Below, one piece after another: positions 8,999 to 17,850 of a stretch of 64,000 bases of DNA. Below the pieces are notes generated by a model. It saw only the letters and a program-made list of their open reading frames with translations. It had not been told where the DNA came from and did not search any database. Where the stretch lies: assembly GCA_028288025.1 (NCBI GenBank), contig JAQBOM010000028.1, positions 28,917 to 92,916 of the forward strand, in the 5' to 3' direction. The DNA is from Mucilaginibacter sp. Its GTDB lineage: Bacteria; Bacteroidota; Bacteroidia; Sphingobacteriales; Sphingobacteriaceae. The stretch's first letter is position 1. The number at the start of each line of letters is the position of its first letter. The translations under genes were made by a program, and so were the position numbers.

Positions 8999-9843
8999 CA
9001 AGACTTCGGACTTAAAATCACGTTATCTATCAATCTCGTTTTCCCGGCGCGTGCTGCCACAAGGGCCACGATCTTTTTTGAATCCTCAACGGCGGGCAGC
9101 AGCGTATCTCCATCAACTATTTCAAAATATTCCAATTCTATACCGGGTTCATTGCTGATCATGGATTCCGCAGTCTTTTTTAAGGTCGTAATTTTACCGT
9201 GATCAAAATTAGATTTTACCCAATTTAACGTTGTTGATAATATCAAAGCGTGGTGATGATTGTCAGGCGTCAGGTGAATATTCCTTGAGCTCATGGCGAG
9301 GCCATCCGGCTCACGCTTTATAGGGCACATTATTAGTTTAACAGGAATTTTAAGCAGTTCAACCATTTTGCTAATAACCAAGCATTGCTGGTAGTCCTTT
9401 TGGCCGAAAAAAGCTGTGTCAGGTTTAACCAGCGTAAATAGTTTATACACAATTTGGGTAACCCCCTGATAATGCCCTGGCCTGAACTTTCCTTCGAGCA
9501 AATTCTCCAGCTGCCCTATGTCCAAATGCCATTGTTCATTACCATCATACATCTCTTTTTCATCCGGGTTAAATAAAACGTCGCAGTTTGCCTGCTCCAG
9601 CATTTGAATATCGGCTTCTATTGTCCGGGGGTATTTTTCAAGGTCTTTTGGGTCGTTAAACTGGGTTGGGTTAACAAAAATAGTGCATACTATCTCATCA
9701 TCATGGTCTTTTGCCTGCTTAATCAGTGAAAGGTGCCCCTGGTGCAAAGCCCCCATCGTGGGTACCAGGCCAATGGTTTTGTTAGCAGCGCGGGTTAGCA
9801 GTAAATGTTTTTGAAGGGCTTCCCTGGTAGTAAAAATTTTCAT
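8998..9843 (-). CDS. panC: Pantothenate synthetase
   Basis: Joins pantoate and beta-alanine with ATP to make pantothenate, the coenzyme A precursor. Diagnostic motifs in the 281-residue protein: VPTMGALHQGHLSLI with the HxGH nucleotide site, FVNPTQFNDPKDLEKYPR, FGQKDYQQC, and SSRNIHL for the adenylate-binding region. ATG start at 9841-9843; length is normal. It is divergent from the glycogen-synthase-like gene at 10084, an arrangement I recall as common in Bacteroidota. No panB or panD lies in the window. Confidence 0.96.
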   Translation of the reverse strand: MKIFTTREALQKHLLLTRAANKTIGLVPTMGALHQGHLSLIKQAKDHDDEIVCTIFVNPTQFNDPKDLEKYPRTIEADIQMLEQANCDVLFNPDEKEMYDGNEQWHLDIGQLENLLEGKFRPGHYQGVTQIVYKLFTLVKPDTAFFGQKDYQQCLVISKMVELLKIPVKLIMCPIKREPDGLAMSSRNIHLTPDNHHHALILSTTLNWVKSNFDHGKITTLKKTAESMISNEPGIELEYFEIVDGDTLLPAVEDSKKIVALVAARAGKTRLIDNVILSPKS

Positions 9844-10003
9844 TAAAAGGTACCTGTTTTAATGGCTATTCTGCAGCCGGTGGATCAGAGTTTTTTGCAA
9901 TTTTATTAATGGTTGGGCACAAATTTCAACGATTTTTTAATTGCAAAATCCGGCAAAGATGTAAAATCAGTTAAAATTTACCAAAAGTAACTTGCATAAT
10001 TGG

Positions 10004-10034
10004 TTGCCAGTTCATATAATAATGCTTATATTTG
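10004..10034 (+). promoter_or_regulatory. Bacteroidota-type promoter for the GT5-like gene
   Basis: TTG at 10004-10006, a 20-nt spacer, then TATATTTG at 10027-10034. This matches the Bacteroidota vegetative consensus (TTG-N19-21-TAnnTTTG) exactly. Transcription would begin about 7 nt downstream, leaving a leader of about 40 nt before the ATG at 10084. Confidence 0.75.
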
Positions 10035-10083
10035 CACACTCAATTTTTTTATACTTCTTATATAATTTAATACTGATATAGTG

Positions 10084-10908
10084 ATGGGTAAATCTAAGCT
10101 TTTGTTTATAACTCACGAAATGTCTCCGTTCCTTGAACTCTCAAAAATTTCCGAAATTACACGCCAGCTTCCGCAGGCTATGCAGGAAAAAGGTTACGAA
10201 ATCCGTATCCTTATGCCCCGTTTTGGAAATATCAACGAGCGCAGGAACCGCCTGCATGAAGTGATCCGTTTATCGGGAATGAATATCATCATTAACGATA
10301 ACGATAATCCGCTGATCATCAAAGTTGCCTCGATCCCTTCTGCACGCATGCAGGTTTATTTTTTAGACAATGAAGAGTATTTTCAGCGTAAGCATGTATT
10401 TACCGACAAAGACGGTAAATTTTATGCCGATAACGACGAACGCATGATCTTCTTTTGCAAAGGTGCGTTAGAAACTGTAAAAAAATTAGGCTGGGCTCCT
10501 GATGTGATCCATTGCCACGGCTGGATGAGTGCCTTAATACCGGCTTACTTAAAGACAACCTATAAAGACGACCCTACATTTAAGAATTCGAAGGTAATTT
10601 ACTCTGTTTATGAGAATGATTTTACCGGCGCAATGGATCCTGATTTTGCTCAAAAAGCAGTGATGGGCGATATGACCGAGCAGCACACCGCTGCTTACAA
10701 GCCCGGCACCAATTCGGCCTTATATGCCGGCGCAATCCAATACAGCGACGGTATAGTTTTGGGTAGCGCTGAGATTGACGATGATGTGTTAAATAATGTT
10801 AAAAACAGCAATAAATCGGTTTTAGAGTTCGATTCCACCTCAGATTTCGAAAATTATTACAATTTTTACGACGAAATTGCCAATGAAGAATTGGCACATG
10901 TTGTATAA
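10084..10908 (+). CDS. Glycogen/starch synthase N-terminal (GT5) domain protein, one-domain form
   Basis: The 274-residue protein matches only the N-terminal half of a GT5 glycogen synthase: KLLFITHEMSPFLELSK at the start, then VIHCHGWMSALIPAYLK. The second GT-B domain with most ADP-glucose contacts is missing, and the gene stops cleanly before the next one, so this is not a frameshift. The glucan-synthase signature (K-x-G-G-L) near the N-terminus is replaced by LSKISEIT. Catalysis is therefore doubtful and a regulatory or binding role is as likely. A GTG at 10081 is an alternative start. It is followed 15 nt later by the DUF4270 gene. Confidence 0.8.
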   Translation: MGKSKLLFITHEMSPFLELSKISEITRQLPQAMQEKGYEIRILMPRFGNINERRNRLHEVIRLSGMNIIINDNDNPLIIKVASIPSARMQVYFLDNEEYFQRKHVFTDKDGKFYADNDERMIFFCKGALETVKKLGWAPDVIHCHGWMSALIPAYLKTTYKDDPTFKNSKVIYSVYENDFTGAMDPDFAQKAVMGDMTEQHTAAYKPGTNSALYAGAIQYSDGIVLGSAEIDDDVLNNVKNSNKSVLEFDSTSDFENYYNFYDEIANEELAHVV

Positions 10909-10923
10909 GCTTTGAAATCATAT

Positions 10924-12327
10924 ATGAAATTTTTCCGGTTAGACTTATTGACCCTGTTGATAAGTCTTTTTATTTTAAATAGTTGTAAGAACCAGGGTAC
11001 GGTAGGTTTAGGTCTAAATCCTTCCGCGCAGTTAAACGGCGCCCTTGTTGATACTTCAACTATTTTAACCAATACTGTGCTGGACGATACGGTTATCACC
11101 ACAGGCGCGTCTAAAATGCCTTTGGCTTATTTTAACGACCCGATATTTGGTTTAACAGAAGCGAATATAGCAACCAATCTCAATTTACCCGGTTCTGCGG
11201 CTTATACACCACCAACCGGAACAATAGTTATCGACTCAGCCCGCCTTATACTGCAATATGCCGATGGCTTTTACGGTGATTCAACGGCATCAAGCTATAC
11301 GGTGAATGTATTTCAGCTGAATGAAAAATATAATAATAATACAGCTTATTACAATACCAAACAGTGGAATTATAATCAAAATGCTTTATTAGGGTCACTA
11401 ACGTTTAATTCCAGAACCCATACTGCAATAAAGGTTTATAATATTATAGTTGGAAAGCCTGACACGTTGATCAGGGCAGTTCCCCAAATCCGGATCCCGA
11501 TCAGCACTAATTTTATTAATGCCAATCTTTTCAGTGCAAGCACTGCTACCCTTGCCAATAACAACCTTTTTCAAAATTTGGTAAAGGGGTTATATGTTAC
11601 GCTTGATAAGACTAAAACTACAGGGCCGGGTGGAGTATTTATGATCAAATCTGACACCTTAGCGGTATATTACAGGGCCAATAACGGCACCACAATTGAC
11701 ACTGCTATTGTAAAACTGCCCGTATCAAGTTTGTCGGCGCAGATAAAGCATACTTATTCAGCAACCATCCAGGCCGAATTAAATAATACTACCTCGTCAA
11801 GGGGAACGATTTATTTAGAAGGGCTTTCAGGTTTGCGGGCTAAGATCAGCTTCCCTAATTTGTTGGTAAACCTTCGGAATAACTTATTAAAAAAGGATAG
11901 TGATATCGTATTGAACAGGGCGGAATTAGTTGTTACGCCTGTTGCCGGTTCTGATATACCTTACAAGCCGGCGCCCAAATTGACAATGTACCGGCTCGAT
12001 CTGGCGCATCAGCGCATGGTTGTGGAAGATGCGAATATTGGAGACCCGCGTTCGGGAGGGGTTGCTGTTTTCGGGGGATATTATGTCCCGACCTTAAAAA
12101 ATTATCATTTCATAGTTACTGCTTACATGCAGGACCTGTTGAGCAACAAAACCGTAGATTACGGTACTTATATAGCACCGATAGATACTACCAGCGCAAA
12201 TTTTGGTGTTGGGTCACCTCCCGTTCTTTTATCGGCGGGAGCGCGGACCGTGGCTGGCGGCGGAGCAAATAAAGCCTCGCCATACCAGATAAAATTGAAT
12301 GTTATCTATACCAAAGTACATAGATAG
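10924..12327 (+). CDS. DUF4270 lipoprotein
   Basis: A secreted lipoprotein of unknown function, widespread in Bacteroidota. The N-terminus has a hydrophobic segment ending in LFILNSCKNQG, so the lipobox Cys is near residue 21 of this start. The rest is a beta-rich, Asn/Thr-rich outer-surface-type sequence with no catalytic motif I recognise. The frame can open at a TTG (10912), but the ATG at 10924 gives a normal signal peptide and 467 residues. It lies between the GT5-like gene and glmS. That neighbourhood suggests a link with cell-envelope polysaccharide, which is inference only. Confidence 0.82.
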   Translation: MKFFRLDLLTLLISLFILNSCKNQGTVGLGLNPSAQLNGALVDTSTILTNTVLDDTVITTGASKMPLAYFNDPIFGLTEANIATNLNLPGSAAYTPPTGTIVIDSARLILQYADGFYGDSTASSYTVNVFQLNEKYNNNTAYYNTKQWNYNQNALLGSLTFNSRTHTAIKVYNIIVGKPDTLIRAVPQIRIPISTNFINANLFSASTATLANNNLFQNLVKGLYVTLDKTKTTGPGGVFMIKSDTLAVYYRANNGTTIDTAIVKLPVSSLSAQIKHTYSATIQAELNNTTSSRGTIYLEGLSGLRAKISFPNLLVNLRNNLLKKDSDIVLNRAELVVTPVAGSDIPYKPAPKLTMYRLDLAHQRMVVEDANIGDPRSGGVAVFGGYYVPTLKNYHFIVTAYMQDLLSNKTVDYGTYIAPIDTTSANFGVGSPPVLLSAGARTVAGGGANKASPYQIKLNVIYTKVHR

Positions 12328-12343
12328 CCAATTTGAAAATATT

Positions 12344-12389
12344 AAAAGGCCCGAAGAAATGATTAAAATCATATCCTTCGGGCCTTTTT
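12344..12389 (+). terminator. Intrinsic terminator after the DUF4270 gene
   Basis: AAAAGGCCCGAAG (12344-12356) pairs perfectly with CTTCGGGCCTTTT (12376-12388) and is followed by a further T. A GC-rich 13-bp stem with a terminal T-run is the textbook rho-independent form. It separates the DUF4270 transcript from glmS. Confidence 0.85.
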
Positions 12390-12430
12390 GGTTTATGACC
12401 TTTCGGTCCGCGACTTTCCAACTTTCTTGT

Positions 12431-12438
12431 TACTTTTG
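12431..12438 (+). promoter_or_regulatory. Probable -7 box for glmS
   Basis: TACTTTTG fits the TAnnTTTG -7 consensus and lies 25 nt before the glmS ATG, just after the preceding terminator. No TTG is seen at the ideal distance upstream, so this is a partial match. Confidence 0.45.
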
Positions 12439-12463
12439 TTCCAATTATATTTATCAATTTTTT

Positions 12464-14299
12464 ATGTGCGGAATTGTCGGTTACATAGGTTACAGGGATG
12501 CTTACCCAATCATTATCAAAGGGCTTCACCGTTTAGAGTATCGCGGATACGACAGCGCAGGGATCGCTTTATTTGACAAACAGCTTAAGGTGTTCAAAAA
12601 GGCGGGAAAGGTTGTCGATCTGGAAAATTTCGTGAAAGATGTTGAGTTGGGCGGGAGTATCGGCATGGGCCACACACGTTGGGCAACGCACGGCGCTCCA
12701 AGTGACCGCAACTCTCATCCCCACTCGTCCGGCGACCGTAAGCTTACCATTATTCATAATGGTATAATCGAAAATTACGGTATTATTAAGGAAACGCTGA
12801 TCAATAAAGGGCATGTTTTTAAAAGTGATACCGATACGGAAGTCCTGATCCACCTTGTTGAAGATATACAAGAGGAAACCGGCCTCGACCTTCGCGAGGC
12901 GGTTCGGGTAGCGCTAAATAAGGTAATAGGCGCCTACGCCATCGTCATCATGAGCGCTGATGAACCGGACCTGCTGATCGCGGCCCGAAAAGGCAGCCCA
13001 ATGGTTATTGGCGTTGGAAAGGGCGAGTATTTTATAGCATCGGACGCTACGCCAATTGTAGAATACACCAAAAATGTGATCTATTTAAACGATAATGAAA
13101 TAGCCTTTGTACGCAGGGAAGACTTGCTGATCAAGAATATCGACAACACCGTACAAACCCCCTACATTCATGAGCTTGATCTTAAGTTAGAAATGCTTGA
13201 GAAAGGCGGGTATGACCACTTTATGCTTAAGGAAATTTATGAGCAGCCGAGGTCAATACGCGATTGTATGCGCGGCCGTATCTATCCACAGGAAGGCAAG
13301 GTGCAGCTTGGCGGAATAAAGGAGTACACCGAGAAATTAAAAAATATCGACCGTATCATCATTGTAGCGTGCGGCACGTCGTGGCACGCGGGTCTTGTTG
13401 GCGAATATTTGATTGAGGAATATGCCCGTGTTCCCGTAGAAGTGGAATATGCATCGGAATTTAGGTATCGTAATCCAATCATTACCGAAAAGGACCTGGT
13501 TATCGCTATTTCGCAATCAGGTGAAACAGCCGATACTATGGCAGCCATTGAGCTGGCCAAAGAAAAAGGTGCGACCATTTTTGGTATTTGCAATGTTGTA
13601 GGCGCTTCAATACCGCGTACCACCCATGCCGGCGTTTATACACACGCAGGCCCCGAAATTGGCGTGGCTTCAACCAAAGCGTTTACCGCGCAAGTCACTG
13701 TATTAACGCTAATGGCCTTTTATATTGCCCAGCAAAGAGGAGCCATTACGCAAAGTAAGCTCGTCGAGCTTTTAACCGGTTTAAATGAAATACCTGAGTT
13801 AGTTGAAAAAGCTTTAAAATCCGATGATCATATTAAAAAGATAGCGGCAAAGTTTAAGGATTCTACCAACTGCTTGTTTTTGGGCCGGGGCAGCTCGTTC
13901 CCTGTGGCGCTTGAGGGCGCTTTGAAATTGAAGGAAATCTCTTACATCCACGCAGAAGGATATCCGGCAGCTGAAATGAAACATGGCCCAATTGCCTTAA
14001 TTGATGCCGATATGCCGGTTGTATTTATCGCAACCAAAGATTCGTCATACGAAAAAGTAGTCAGCAATATACAGGAAGTGAAAGCCCGTAGCGGACATGT
14101 GATCGCCATCGTTACTGAAGGAGATACTGAAGTGAAAGGGATGGCAGATTATGTTATTGAGATACCAGCAAGCGGCGAGGCTTTTGTACCATTACTGGCA
14201 ACCATCCCGCTTCAGTTACTGGCCTACCACATTGCGGTAATGCGCGACTGTAATGTTGATCAGCCACGGAATTTGGCGAAGTCGGTAACAGTGGAGTAG
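12464..14299 (+). CDS. glmS: Glutamine-fructose-6-phosphate aminotransferase (isomerising)
   Basis: Makes glucosamine-6-phosphate from fructose-6-phosphate and glutamine, the entry to UDP-GlcNAc, peptidoglycan and lipopolysaccharide. The true start is the ATG at 12464 (MCGIVGYIGY): the N-terminal Cys left after Met removal is the glutaminase nucleophile. The frame is open 55 codons further upstream, but that stretch contains the terminator. Two SIS domains follow (ISQSGETADT and GRGSSFPVALEGALKLKE), with the usual DQPRNLAKSVTVE C-terminus. 611 residues, normal. It faces katA convergently. Confidence 0.98.
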   Translation: MCGIVGYIGYRDAYPIIIKGLHRLEYRGYDSAGIALFDKQLKVFKKAGKVVDLENFVKDVELGGSIGMGHTRWATHGAPSDRNSHPHSSGDRKLTIIHNGIIENYGIIKETLINKGHVFKSDTDTEVLIHLVEDIQEETGLDLREAVRVALNKVIGAYAIVIMSADEPDLLIAARKGSPMVIGVGKGEYFIASDATPIVEYTKNVIYLNDNEIAFVRREDLLIKNIDNTVQTPYIHELDLKLEMLEKGGYDHFMLKEIYEQPRSIRDCMRGRIYPQEGKVQLGGIKEYTEKLKNIDRIIIVACGTSWHAGLVGEYLIEEYARVPVEVEYASEFRYRNPIITEKDLVIAISQSGETADTMAAIELAKEKGATIFGICNVVGASIPRTTHAGVYTHAGPEIGVASTKAFTAQVTVLTLMAFYIAQQRGAITQSKLVELLTGLNEIPELVEKALKSDDHIKKIAAKFKDSTNCLFLGRGSSFPVALEGALKLKEISYIHAEGYPAAEMKHGPIALIDADMPVVFIATKDSSYEKVVSNIQEVKARSGHVIAIVTEGDTEVKGMADYVIEIPASGEAFVPLLATIPLQLLAYHIAVMRDCNVDQPRNLAKSVTVE

Positions 14300-14303
14300 T
14301 TTT

Positions 14304-14396
14304 TCAGTTTGCAGTGAGCTGTTTGCAGTAAAAAGGAAAGGCGGTTCGCAGTTGGTATACCCAACTGCAAACTGCCTGCTATAAACTGCAAACTGA
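14304..14396. terminator. Nested word-repeat hairpins between convergent glmS and katA
   Basis: The outer arms TCAGTTTGCAGT (14304-14315) and ACTGCAAACTGA (14385-14396) are perfectly complementary. Inside, GCAGTTGG (14348-14355) - tatac - CCAACTGC (14361-14368) forms a tight hairpin, with extra gtttgcag copies between. The right arm ends one base before the katA stop. Probably a bidirectional terminator. The cagtttgcagt word recurs at 51541-51655. Confidence 0.75.
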
Positions 14397-15893
14397 TTAA
14401 GCGTGCACCGGGATGGATTTCATTGCTTCGTCCAGATCCAGCTCAAGGCCTTTCGCAATGGCCATTCCGAGGCCGATGTCAGCCCTGAACCAGTGACAAA
14501 GCTGCCTGTTGACGATCAACTCGCGCTTCGGACCGGTAATGCCGCTCATGGAATTGGTAATATTTTTTATCAGATCGTGCCTGGCCTGATCGCTCATTAA
14601 CCGGTATAAATTACCGGGTTGCGTATAATGGTCATTTTCACCTTCGGCATTACGGTCGTACCAGTCGGCTACACCGGTCCCTAAATCCCATGACGGTTCT
14701 TTATAGGCTGGGTCAGCAACGATGTCATCAAAGCTGTTCGGAAAATAATTCGGCGCCGAACCCTGGTTGCCGTCAACACGCATCTGGCCGTCGCGCTCGT
14801 AATTATTCACCGCAAACGGGCACCTGTTTACTGGGATCTGTTCGTAGTTTCCGCCTAAACGGTGACGGTGCGCATCCGGATAGGATAATAACCTGCCCTG
14901 GAGCATTTTATCGGGCGAATAGCCAACGCCATCCACAACATGGGCAGGGGCAAATGCAGCCTGCTCAACGTGGGCGAAATAGTTATCCGGATTTTTGTTT
15001 AATTCCAATACGCCCACATCAATCAGCGGAAAATCACCGTGCGGCCAAACTTTTGTAAGGTCAAACGGGTTCCATTTATAGGTTTTGGCCTGCTCCTCGG
15101 TCATTACCTGTATTTTCAGTTCCCATTGCGGAAAATTTCCGCTATCGATAGCCGTTAACAGGTCGTGCTGCGCAAAATCAGGGGCTTTGCCGCGCATTTC
15201 GCCGGCTTCTTCATCGGTAAAGTTTTTAATGCCCTGTTTGGTCAGGAAATGGAATTTTACCCAATGCCTTTCGTTATTGGCATTGATCATGGAAAAAGTA
15301 TGGCTTCCGAAACCGTGCATGTGCCGGTAGCCATAAGGTGTGCCTCTGTCAGACATCAGGATGGTTACCTGGTGCAGGCTTTCGGGGTTTAGCGACCAGA
15401 AATCCCACATCATGGTTGCACTTTTGCAATTGGTGTACGGGTCGCGTTTTTGTGTGTGAATAAAATCGCCAAATTTTTTCGGATCTTTTATAAAAAATAC
15501 CGGAGTATTGTTTCCCACCAGGTCCCAGTTGCCTTCTTCAGTATAAAATTTTAAAGCGAAGCCCCTTGGATCACGTTCAGTGTCCGCCGAGCCTTTTTCG
15601 CCCCCTACAGTTGAAAAACGCAAAAATGTCTTTGTTTCCTTGCCAATGGTATTGAAAAGTTTGGCGCGGGTATATTTTGAAATATCGTGCGTAACAGTAA
15701 AAGTGCCGTATGCGCCCGATCCTTTGGCGTGCACTACTCTTTCAGGAATGCGCTCGCGGTTAAAATGGGCCATTTTTTCGTGCAGGATAAAATCCTGCAA
15801 TAAAATAGGGCCGCGTGGCCCTACGGTCATTGAGTTTTCGTTTTCCGCATAGGGTATCCCTGATGCGGTTGTCAGTTTCTTCTTAATTTCCAT
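14397..15893 (-). CDS. katA: Haem catalase
   Basis: Breaks hydrogen peroxide into water and oxygen. The protein has the monofunctional catalase signatures: catalytic His in RVVHAKGSGAYGTF, the Asn region VGNNTPVFFIKD, and the proximal haem Tyr region RLLSYPDAHRHRLGGNY. The frame opens at 15926, but the ATG at 15893 (MEIKKKLTTASGIPYAENE) is the usual small-subunit catalase start, giving 498 residues. It is divergent from oxyR, 229 nt away, so peroxide control by the neighbouring OxyR is very likely. No signal peptide; cytoplasmic. Confidence 0.96.
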   Translation of the reverse strand: MEIKKKLTTASGIPYAENENSMTVGPRGPILLQDFILHEKMAHFNRERIPERVVHAKGSGAYGTFTVTHDISKYTRAKLFNTIGKETKTFLRFSTVGGEKGSADTERDPRGFALKFYTEEGNWDLVGNNTPVFFIKDPKKFGDFIHTQKRDPYTNCKSATMMWDFWSLNPESLHQVTILMSDRGTPYGYRHMHGFGSHTFSMINANNERHWVKFHFLTKQGIKNFTDEEAGEMRGKAPDFAQHDLLTAIDSGNFPQWELKIQVMTEEQAKTYKWNPFDLTKVWPHGDFPLIDVGVLELNKNPDNYFAHVEQAAFAPAHVVDGVGYSPDKMLQGRLLSYPDAHRHRLGGNYEQIPVNRCPFAVNNYERDGQMRVDGNQGSAPNYFPNSFDDIVADPAYKEPSWDLGTGVADWYDRNAEGENDHYTQPGNLYRLMSDQARHDLIKNITNSMSGITGPKRELIVNRQLCHWFRADIGLGMAIAKGLELDLDEAMKSIPVHA

Positions 15894-16021
15894 CTGGATA
15901 GTTTTAATACATCCAAACTTCATCATAAAAATTTAATAGAAAAAATCAATAATTACTATATTTGAATAGGAGAAATCTATATCTATTGAAAATCAAGATA
16001 GAGGCAAGATTTTTAGAAGCA

Positions 16022-16106
16022 AGAGTCAAGATAGTAAAAAGCAAGAACAATTGGTCATTATCCTCATTCTTCTTGTCTTGTCTCTTGGTTCTTGCTTCTT
16101 GACTCT
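16022..16106. repeat. Long word-repeat stem-loop in the oxyR leader
   Basis: AGAGTCAAG (16022-16030) pairs with CTTGACTCT (16098-16106), and AAGCAAGAAC (16039-16048) pairs with GTTCTTGCTT (16088-16097). The right arm is a continuous 19-nt run and the left arm is interrupted by 8 nt. It ends 16 nt before the oxyR ATG. A TATATTTG box lies upstream at 15957-15964, so the stem would fall in the oxyR 5' leader. It is built from the same agcaag/agtcaag words as 4978-5071. Confidence 0.65.
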
Positions 16107-16122
16107 AACTTAGCTACTTAAC

Positions 16123-17058
16123 ATGACTATAACCCAGCTTGAATACATTGTGGCTGTTGATACATACCGGAGTTTTGTGCTTGCCGCTGAAAAATGTTTT
16201 GTTACTCAGCCCACCCTGAGTATGCAGGTACAAAAATTGGAAGATACACTTGGCGTAAAGCTGTTTGACCGTAGTAAGCAACCCGTTGTGCCCACCGAAA
16301 TCGGTATCGAAATTGTTACACAAGCCAGGATATTGCTTTCGGAAAGTGAGAAGATCAGGGAGATCATCACCGACAGGAAAAAGGAATTGTCGGGTGAATT
16401 GAAATTAGGGATAATTCCTACCGTGGCACCCTATATTCTACCAAAAGTACTCTGCAGCTTTATTGAAAAATACCCTCAGGTGAAACTGATCGTGTGGGAA
16501 CAAACGACCGAACAGATCATTCAGCAATTGAAATCGGGGCAGATCGATTGCGGCATTTTATCAACGCCTTTGCGTGAAGCCACCTTAACCGAAATACCCG
16601 TATTTTATGAAAACTTTGTAGCTTACGTATCCAAAAACAGCAAACTATCCAAAAAGAAAAATATAAGCCCGGAGGATATTGATATCGAGGAAATATGGAT
16701 GTTAAACGAGGGCCATTGTATGCGCGAGCAGGTGTTAAATATTTGCCAGCGCCGCAAAGCAACGGAAAGGTTTAAACATCTTGAATACAACATAGGCAGC
16801 GTTGAAACGCTGAAGCGTATGGTTGACCAAAGTAGCGGGGCAACCATTTTACCCGAGCTCGCACTTTCGGACCTGAGTGATAAACAGTTGGATAAGGTAC
16901 GTTATTTTAAAGCGCCCGAGCCGGCCCGGGAAGTAAGTATTGTTATCCAGCGTAATTTCTTGAAACGCAGGATGATCGAGGCATTAAAAAACGAGATCCT
17001 TGATTTGCTGCCCAAACGTATGAAAACTAAGAAGAAAAAAGATGTGATGAATATTTAG
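16123..17058 (+). CDS. oxyR: Peroxide-sensing LysR-type regulator OxyR
   Basis: A LysR-family activator: N-terminal winged helix (MTITQLEYIVAVDTYRSF, then TQPTLSMQVQKLEDTLG) and a substrate-type effector domain. The decisive feature is GHCMREQVLNIC: two Cys nine residues apart in the setting of the redox pair of E. coli OxyR (Cys199 and Cys208). These form the peroxide-induced disulfide. 311 residues, normal; Lys-rich C-terminal tail. It is divergent from katA, its most likely target, with binding sites expected at 15894-16122. Confidence 0.94.
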   Translation: MTITQLEYIVAVDTYRSFVLAAEKCFVTQPTLSMQVQKLEDTLGVKLFDRSKQPVVPTEIGIEIVTQARILLSESEKIREIITDRKKELSGELKLGIIPTVAPYILPKVLCSFIEKYPQVKLIVWEQTTEQIIQQLKSGQIDCGILSTPLREATLTEIPVFYENFVAYVSKNSKLSKKKNISPEDIDIEEIWMLNEGHCMREQVLNICQRRKATERFKHLEYNIGSVETLKRMVDQSSGATILPELALSDLSDKQLDKVRYFKAPEPAREVSIVIQRNFLKRRMIEALKNEILDLLPKRMKTKKKKDVMNI

Positions 17059-17142
17059 AGTCGGGAAAGTCCGGAAGAAGGGTTGTACTTCTGCAATTGG
17101 CATTCCGACTTCCGAAATAGTTTATTTCCGTATTTTTGCCAC

Positions 17143-17781
17143 ATGGCCAGCATCCTATACTTTGAAAACAATCCTTACCAGGAAAACACCTACGTGCTAT
17201 ACGACGAAAGCGGCGAATGCGCCATTATAGACCCCGGCATGTATTCCGCTGCCGAACAAAACGTAGTGGTAAGTTTTATCAGGGACAAAAATTTAACACC
17301 GGTTTTATTGCTGAATACACACTGCCATATTGACCATGTACTTGGCAACAAATTTGTTTTTGATCAATACGGGCTTAAGCCACAATTCAATAAAGGCGAA
17401 TTGCCGGTGCTGGAAGCGGTTGTTGCATACGCGCCGATGATGGGCATTAGGTATGACACATCGCCTTTGCCGGACGAATACTTACCCGAATCAGGTAGCA
17501 TTCGTTTTGGAAAAACCGAGCTGGAACTGATATTCGCGCCCGGCCATTCACCGGCACACCTATGTTTTTATGATAAAAAGGATAATATACTGATTGGTGG
17601 CGACGTCTTATTCAGGAGCAGCATAGGGCGCACCGACCTGCCCGGTGGTAACCATAACCTGCTGATAAAAAATGTCGAAGAAAAGTTATTTACTTTACCG
17701 GATAATTGTACCGTATACCCCGGTCACGGCCCGGAAACGACCATAGGTTACGAAAAGCAAACCAACCCGTTTTTTAATTAA
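17143..17781 (+). CDS. Metallo-beta-lactamase-fold hydrolase (glyoxalase II-like)
   Basis: A 212-residue hydrolase of the glyoxalase II-like branch. Metal ligands are visible: NTHCHIDHVLG (HxHxDH), His in FAPGHSPAHLCFY, Asp in IGGDVLF, and His in YPGHGPETTIGYE. The fold start fits the ATG at 17143 (MASILYFENNPYQENTYVL); the frame extends 20 codons further upstream without family-like sequence. The reaction may be thioester hydrolysis, but the substrate is not determined. It follows oxyR by 84 nt and precedes the permease gene by 69 nt. Confidence 0.88.
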   Translation: MASILYFENNPYQENTYVLYDESGECAIIDPGMYSAAEQNVVVSFIRDKNLTPVLLLNTHCHIDHVLGNKFVFDQYGLKPQFNKGELPVLEAVVAYAPMMGIRYDTSPLPDEYLPESGSIRFGKTELELIFAPGHSPAHLCFYDKKDNILIGGDVLFRSSIGRTDLPGGNHNLLIKNVEEKLFTLPDNCTVYPGHGPETTIGYEKQTNPFFN

Positions 17782-17850
17782 TTAAAAATTCAAAAACAGA
17801 CTGCAAGTCGCATATTCACTAAATCGCCAACTCACTAACTCACCAACTAA

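Noticed and set aside
10081..12327. Frameshift or decay of a full-length glycogen synthase
   Set aside because: The next frame encodes a DUF4270 lipoprotein with its own signal peptide; no second GT-B domain remnant is visible in any frame, so the one-domain form looks genuine.
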